In this document: positions 5,963-8,971 of the stretch, piece after piece | Numbering within the stretch: the stretch's first letter is position 1 | How the letters are laid out: each line of letters begins with the position of its first letter | The notes under the pieces: generated by a model | Told to the model about the DNA's origin: nothing | Seen by the model: only the letters and a program-made list of their open reading frames with translations | Database searches by the model: none | Made by a program: the position numbers and the translations under genes | Assembly: GCA_012719815.1 (NCBI GenBank) | Contig: JAAXZP010000041.1 | Span: 1 to 8,971 of the forward strand | DNA from: Christensenellaceae bacterium | Lineage (GTDB): Bacteria; Bacillota; Clostridia; Christensenellales; SZUA-584 | Length of the DNA: 8,971 bases | Direction of reading: 5' to 3'

Positions 5963-5991
5963 ATTATATCAACATCGCCCAATGCGCGCAA
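5963..5991 (-). promoter_or_regulatory. Promoter of the panT-coaX-hom operon
   Basis: Minus strand: TTGCGC (-35, 5991-5986), 17-base spacer, then a perfect TATAAT (-10, 5968-5963) with an upstream TG (TGaTATAAT). The direct repeat CATTGGG occurs at 5984-5978 and 5959-5953, on either side of the -10, and could be a regulator site. Confidence 0.75.
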
Positions 5992-6009
5992 TAACTATTC
6001 ATCTGCCGC

Positions 6010-7320
6010 TCATTCCTCCCGCCGCATATACCGGCGCACCTCTTTGATCTTCTTCTCGTACCCCTCGTCGGAAGGCTGGTAATACACCCGCCCCACCAGG
6101 TTATCGGGCAGATACTGCTGCGGCGTGTAATGCCGCTCATAGTCGTGCGGATACTTGTAGCCCTTGCCGCTGCCCAGCTTGTCCGCGCCGGGATAGCTGG
6201 TGTCGCGCAGGTGCATCGGCACCGGCACCTGATAGGCATGCTCCGCGTCGGCAAACGCCTTCTCCACCGCCACCACCACCGAGTTGGACTTGGGCGACTC
6301 GCATAAAAATATGATGGCCTGCGCAATGGACAGCCGCGCCTCCGGCATGCCGACGAATTCCAGCGCCTGCGCAGCCGCCACCGCCTGCGTCATGGCGGAC
6401 GGGTTGGCTAGGCCGATATCCTCACTCGCGTGCGCGATAATGCGCCGTACGATCAGCCGCGGGTCCACCCCCGCGTAAATCATGCGCCCAAACCAGAACA
6501 GCGCCGCGTCCGCGTCCGAGCCGCGCAGCGATTTGCAAAACGCGCTGAGCATGTTGTAGTATTCCTCGTCGTCGCAGCGCACCGCGCGCCGCTGGATGGA
6601 CTCCTCCGCGATATCCAGCGTGATATGGATAACCCCTTCGGCGTCGGGCGGCGTGGTCAGCACCGCAAGCTCCACCGCGTTCAGCGCCGCGCGCGCGTCG
6701 CCGTTGGCCACGTTGGCAATGTGCTCCATCGCGTCCTCGTCCATCTGCACATTGAGCGCGCCCAGACCGCGCTCCCGGTCGGTGAGCGCCGCCCGCATGA
6801 TCTGCTTCACGTCATCTTTGGTCAGCGCGTAGAACTGGAACAGCCGGCACCGGCTGACGATGGCGCTGGTCATGGCAACCATCGGGTTCTCCGTGGTGGA
6901 GCCGATAAAGCGGATAATGCCTTTCTCGATGGCGGGCAGTATGCTGTCCGACTGCGTCTTGGACCACCGGTGGCACTCGTCCAGCAGCAGGTAAGTCGCT
7001 TGCCCGTGCAGCTTCAGCCGCTCTTCCGCGCGCTCGATGATCTCGCGCACGTCCTTGACGCCGCTGGTCACCGCGTTGAGCTTCTCGAAAGCGGCGCCGG
7101 TGGTGCTGGCAATCACATAGGCGAGCGTCGTCTTGCCCGAGCCGGGCGGGCCGAAAAATATCGATGACGTCAGCCGATCCGTCTCGATGGCGCGGCGCAG
7201 CAGTTTGCCCGGCCCCACAATGTGCGCCTGACCGTAAAATTCGTCCAGCGTGCGCGGCCTCATCCTGTCCGCCAGCGGCGCAGCGCGGCTTAAGTTCTGT
7301 TCAAACAAATCGTCCATCAT
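6010..7320 (-). CDS. rarA: Replication-associated recombination protein A (AAA+ ATPase)
   Basis: A 436-residue cytoplasmic ATPase of the RarA/MgsA/WRNIP1 family, related to clamp loaders, that acts at stalled replication forks. The N-terminal PLADRMRPRTLDEFYGQ is the family box. Then come Walker A GPPGSGKTT (57-65), Walker B LLLDECHRW (111-119), sensor 1 GSTTENP (140-146) and the arginine-finger SRCR (156-159). The C-terminal half has the conserved RLIVRRIIAHASEDIGLANP, the VGMPEARLSIAQA stretch of the tetramer-forming domain and PGADKLGSGKGYKYPHD. Walker B reads DECH instead of the more common DEIH, a mild change. GAGGTG precedes the start; the ATG at 7317 is an equally possible start. It is transcribed from its own promoter at 7362-7390. 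No strong terminator was found before the panT promoter. Confidence 0.96.
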   Translation of the reverse strand: MMDDLFEQNLSRAAPLADRMRPRTLDEFYGQAHIVGPGKLLRRAIETDRLTSSIFFGPPGSGKTTLAYVIASTTGAAFEKLNAVTSGVKDVREIIERAEERLKLHGQATYLLLDECHRWSKTQSDSILPAIEKGIIRFIGSTTENPMVAMTSAIVSRCRLFQFYALTKDDVKQIMRAALTDRERGLGALNVQMDEDAMEHIANVANGDARAALNAVELAVLTTPPDAEGVIHITLDIAEESIQRRAVRCDDEEYYNMLSAFCKSLRGSDADAALFWFGRMIYAGVDPRLIVRRIIAHASEDIGLANPSAMTQAVAAAQALEFVGMPEARLSIAQAIIFLCESPKSNSVVVAVEKAFADAEHAYQVPVPMHLRDTSYPGADKLGSGKGYKYPHDYERHYTPQQYLPDNLVGRVYYQPSDEGYEKKIKEVRRYMRREE

Positions 7321-7361
7321 CGGATCACCTCGCCATCATGACGAAATCCGCCATATGTGCC

Positions 7362-7390
7362 ATCATATCACTTAAGGCCGTCCGTGAAAA
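7362..7390 (-). promoter_or_regulatory. Promoter of rarA
   Basis: Minus strand: TTTTCA (7390-7385), a 17-base spacer, then TATGAT (7367-7362) with an upstream TG (TGaTATGAT). Each box is a 4 or 5 of 6 match to consensus. It lies about 40 bases before the rarA start. Confidence 0.6.
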
Positions 7391-7427
7391 GCCCGGCGCG
7401 CTTTATGTGTGCAAAACCGCTTTTTTG

Positions 7428-7436
7428 TGCTATAAT
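7428..7436 (+). promoter_or_regulatory. Extended -10 promoter for the candidate non-coding RNA
   Basis: TGcTATAAT, a perfect extended -10 element on the plus strand. The -35 region (TGTGCA at 7408-7413, 17-base spacing) is poor. No credible protein gene follows within 300 bases, and the next gene, rplM, has its own complete promoter. The predicted transcript starts near 7443. Confidence 0.6.
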
Positions 7437-7442
7437 TCGCTC

Positions 7443-7630
7443 TGGAGCGCAGGCAGCCCATTGTGAAGTCTCCTGCCGCGTCGGGCAACGGAATAAGTTT
7501 TAGCCGTTTTGTGCGCCTTGAGCTAAAAGACTTATCGCGCGCCGCTGGCATTGCGGCAGCCGGCGCCCGCCAGATTTCGAAGGCGGCATGTTGCTTTAAT
7601 ACCGGGCAAAAAACCGCTTTGTTTTGCGAA
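7443..7630 (+). ncRNA. Candidate structured non-coding RNA, possibly 6S RNA
   Basis: About 188 bases between an extended -10 promoter and the rplM promoter. The segments can pair in nested order: CGCA/TGCG (7448-7451, 7625-7628), GCCC/GGGC (7456-7459, 7604-7607), TGAAG/CTTTA (7464-7468, 7594-7598), TGCCGC/GCGGCA (7474-7479, 7583-7588), CGGGC/GCCCG (7482-7486, 7565-7569). They end in a strong 12-bp apical stem (7493-7504 with 7522-7535, two-base bulge, 17-base loop). A side hairpin, GCCGCTG/CAGCCGGC, sits on the 3' half of the middle loop. Length, rod shape and an asymmetric central loop fit 6S RNA, which binds sigma-A RNA polymerase. As I recall, a 6S gene also lies close to rarA in Bacillus. 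Several helices are short and could be chance in GC-rich DNA, and no clear terminator was seen. Confidence 0.4.
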
Positions 7631-7636
7631 AAAATC

Positions 7637-7665
7637 TTGACACGCCCGGCGCCAATGTATAGAAT
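7637..7665 (+). promoter_or_regulatory. Promoter of rplM-rpsI
   Basis: A perfect TTGACA (7637-7642), a 17-base spacer and TAGAAT (7660-7665). It is the strongest promoter in the window, as expected for ribosomal protein genes. Transcription should start near 7672, right at the foot of the leader hairpin. Confidence 0.9.
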
Positions 7666-7671
7666 ATAGGT

Positions 7672-7716
7672 TGCCTGTTTTTATCGGTCACTTAGCCCCG
7701 GTCGGCAAAAACGGCG
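7672..7716 (+). ncRNA. rplM leader hairpin, likely L13 autoregulatory leader
   Basis: A long stem: TGCC (7672-7675), bulged T, GTTTTT (7677-7682) pairs with AAAAAC (7707-7712) and GGCG (7713-7716). Inside it, ATCGG (7683-7687) pairs with CCGGT (7698-7702), with a 4-base CGGC bulge on the 3' side. Firmicutes are known to carry an L13 leader RNA upstream of rplM, through which free L13 is thought to limit its own synthesis. Position and form fit that family. I judge this from structure and place, not from a covariance search. Confidence 0.65.
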
Positions 7717-7756
7717 CTTTATGACATGAAAATGACAAAGCCAGGAGGACGGCCTA

Positions 7757-8191
7757 ATGAAAACATATATGGCAAAACCCGGCTCTGTGGAACGCAAATG
7801 GTATGTCGTCGATGCCGAAGGCAAGGTCTTCGGTCGTCTCGCCAGCCAGGTTGCGGCCATATTGCATGGCAAGCCCAAGCCGGAATATACGCCGCATATC
7901 GACACAGGAGACTATGTTATTATAATTAATGCGGAAAAAGCGGTATTTACGGGCAAAAAGCTGCAGCAGAAAGTTTACAGAAGCCATTCCGGCTACATGG
8001 GTCACCTGAAGGAAACCAAGTACGAGCACCTGATGCAGACCAAGCCGGAGTTCGCGATGATGGAAGCGGTGCGCCGCATGCTGCCCAAGAACAAGCTCGG
8101 TCGGCAGATGCTCACCAGACTTCGCGTGTACAGAGGCCCCGAACACAACCACGCAGCGCAAAAGCCCGAGCTTTTGCAGGTTGAAGGCTGA
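7757..8191 (+). CDS. rplM: 50S ribosomal protein L13
   Basis: A 144-residue protein of the large ribosomal subunit, an early assembly protein that binds 23S rRNA. It shows the full family pattern: RKWYVVDAEGKVFGRLAS near the N-terminus, HGKPKPEYTPHIDTGDYVI, and the signature RRMLPKNKLGRQMLTRLRV followed by YRGPEHNHAAQKPE. Length is normal (about 142-147). A perfect AGGAGG at 7743-7748 lies 8 bases before the ATG. It is the first gene of the classic rplM-rpsI pair, driven by a strong promoter with a structured leader. Confidence 0.99.
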   Translation: MKTYMAKPGSVERKWYVVDAEGKVFGRLASQVAAILHGKPKPEYTPHIDTGDYVIIINAEKAVFTGKKLQQKVYRSHSGYMGHLKETKYEHLMQTKPEFAMMEAVRRMLPKNKLGRQMLTRLRVYRGPEHNHAAQKPELLQVEG

Positions 8192-8207
8192 CAGGAGGAT
8201 ATGAATC

Positions 8208-8600
8208 GTGGCTAAAATACAGTATTTAGGGACAGGTAGACGGAAATGTTCGGTTGCGCGTGTGGGCCTCTCGCCCGGCAACGGCAAGTTTACCATCAAT
8301 AAAAGGTCCGTTGAGGATTATTTCGGTTATGAGACGCTGCGGATGATGGTGAAATCCCCGCTGGTGCTGACGGATGCCGTCAACAAATTCGACGTGACTG
8401 TCAACGTCAAGGGCGGCGGGTATACGGGCCAGGCCGGCGCTATCCGTCACGGCATCTCCCGGGCGCTGGTCAAGGCCGACCCGGAGCTGCGCCTCGTGCT
8501 CAAGCAAGCCGGTTTCCTCACCCGCGATCCGCGCATGAAGGAAAGAAAGAAATACGGCCTCAAGGCCGCCCGTCGTGCGCCGCAGTTCTCCAAGAGATAA
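8208..8600 (+). CDS. rpsI: 30S ribosomal protein S9
   Basis: A 130-residue small-subunit protein whose C-terminal tail reaches the P-site tRNA. Family features are YLGTGRRKCSVARV at the start, GGGYTGQAGAIRHGISRAL in the middle and the C-terminus LKAARRAPQFSKR, ending in the conserved SKR. The start is GTG at 8208, set by AGGAGG at 8193-8198 with 9-base spacing; translation from there gives the normal MAKIQY start. An ATG at 8201 is out of frame, too close to the Shine-Dalgarno, and ends after four codons. The gene begins 16 bases after rplM. A terminator follows at 8646. Confidence 0.99.
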   Translation: MAKIQYLGTGRRKCSVARVGLSPGNGKFTINKRSVEDYFGYETLRMMVKSPLVLTDAVNKFDVTVNVKGGGYTGQAGAIRHGISRALVKADPELRLVLKQAGFLTRDPRMKERKKYGLKAARRAPQFSKR

Positions 8601-8645
8601 CACCGCGGTTTCTTCCGGGGCGCGGGAGATGCGTCCCGTTATCAG

Positions 8646-8670
8646 GGCGGGCTCAGCGGCCCGCCTTTTA
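8646..8670 (+). terminator. Rho-independent terminator of rplM-rpsI
   Basis: GGCGGGC (8646-8652), a 6-base loop, GCCCGCC (8659-8665), then TTTTA. It is a perfect 7-bp GC stem located 45 bases after the rpsI stop. The stretch from here to 8771 holds nothing I can identify. Confidence 0.88.
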
Positions 8671-8771
8671 TATTACCTGCCGCTCGGCATACGGGGTGTC
8701 TTTGCCGCAATATGGCCTAATATCGATTAAACGGCTAAATATATGGGCCAAAGTTTAAAATAAAAAAGTGG

Positions 8772-8800
8772 TTGAATAACCGCAGCCGATATATTATAAT
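8772..8800 (+). promoter_or_regulatory. Promoter of tRNA-Val
   Basis: TTGAAT (8772-8777), a 17-base spacer and a perfect TATAAT (8795-8800). The predicted start is about 10 bases before the tRNA. Confidence 0.8.
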
Positions 8801-8817
8801 AGCAACTGCACTGGCGA

Positions 8818-8894
8818 GGAGGTATGGCTCAGCTGGTTAGAGCGCTCGCTTCACATGCGAGCGGTCGCTGGTTCGAATCCAGCTACCTCCACCA
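8818..8894 (+). tRNA. tRNA-Val(CAC), CCA encoded
   Basis: Complete cloverleaf: acceptor GGAGGTA/TACCTCC, D arm GCTC/GAGC, anticodon arm CTCGC/GCGAG with loop TTCACAT, T arm GCTGG/CCAGC with TTCGAAT. The anticodon CAC (8852-8854) reads the valine codon GTG. The discriminator A is followed by an encoded CCA at 8892-8894. It stands alone, with its own promoter and terminator. Confidence 0.97.
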
Positions 8895-8899
8895 TGCAG

Positions 8900-8933
8900 A
8901 ACCCTTTGAATATGTATTCAAAGGGTTTTTTGT
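8900..8933 (+). terminator. Rho-independent terminator of tRNA-Val
   Basis: AACCCTTTGAATA (8900-8912) and TATTCAAAGGGTT (8915-8927) form a 13-bp perfect stem with a minimal loop, followed by a run of T (8926-8931). It begins 6 bases after the tRNA CCA end. Confidence 0.93.
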
Positions 8934-8971
8934 TTCGAATAATAGCCTTTAGCTTTGTCATTTCCGAATAA

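Noticed and set aside
6430..7167. 245-codon open frame antisense to rarA
   Set aside because: RarA shows every AAA+ motif on the minus strand; the antisense product is low-complexity in Arg, His and Val.
7463..7669. 68-codon frame between rarA and rplM
   Set aside because: It runs through the rplM -35 and -10 boxes, lacks a ribosome binding site and starts inside the candidate RNA. Structure explains the region better than coding.
8201..8215. ATG start for rpsI or a short leader peptide at 8201
   Set aside because: It is only 2 bases from AGGAGG, out of frame with S9 and stops after four codons. The GTG at 8208 has better spacing and gives the conserved N-terminus.

Overview
The window reads as a chromosomal segment of a moderately GC-rich Firmicute, most likely a member of the Clostridia. 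The clues are strong AGGAGG-type ribosome binding sites, a TTGACA-N17-TAGAAT promoter with an RNA leader in front of rplM-rpsI, a pantothenate-type ECF S component next to a type III pantothenate kinase, a short clostridial-type holin, and rarA near the ribosomal genes. This placement is inference; no species can be named from sequence alone. Nothing suggests a plasmid, an insertion sequence, a CRISPR array or an intact prophage.

Layout, left to right. A macro-domain (ADP-ribose deacetylase-like) gene runs in from the left edge. It converges on a minus-strand tRNA-Gly(CCC) that has its own promoter and a strong terminator. Next is a solitary minus-strand holin-like membrane protein. From about 1025 to 2615 a plus-strand group carries an XRE-type regulator, a metallo-beta-lactamase-fold protein of the DHPS-like (RFA-P synthase-like) type, and an 87-residue protein of unknown function that starts directly on the preceding stop codon. 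A terminator hairpin at 2630-2654 ends a minus-strand cupin gene.

From 5991 down to 3108 lies a minus-strand operon: ECF S component (probably PanT), coaX and hom. It has a good promoter (TTGCGC-N17-TATAAT), a 12-base gap between the first two genes and a 4-base ATGA overlap between the last two. The first two genes form a pantothenate uptake and trapping unit leading to coenzyme A. The third makes homoserine for threonine and methionine. Upstream, rarA (ATPase for stalled replication forks) is read on the same strand from its own promoter.

The roughly 245 bases between the rarA and rplM promoters hold no credible protein gene. They do hold an extended -10 promoter (TGcTATAAT) followed by about 190 bases that can fold into a nested rod-like structure. 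I read this as a candidate non-coding RNA, possibly 6S RNA. The right end has rplM-rpsI (50S protein L13 and 30S protein S9) with an autoregulatory-type leader and a terminator, then tRNA-Val(CAC) with its own promoter and terminator.

Most of the window is core housekeeping content. The items most worth a second look are the candidate RNA at 7437-7630, the MBL protein that lacks the usual metal-binding aspartate of HxHxDH, the pantothenate-homoserine operon, and the solitary holin.
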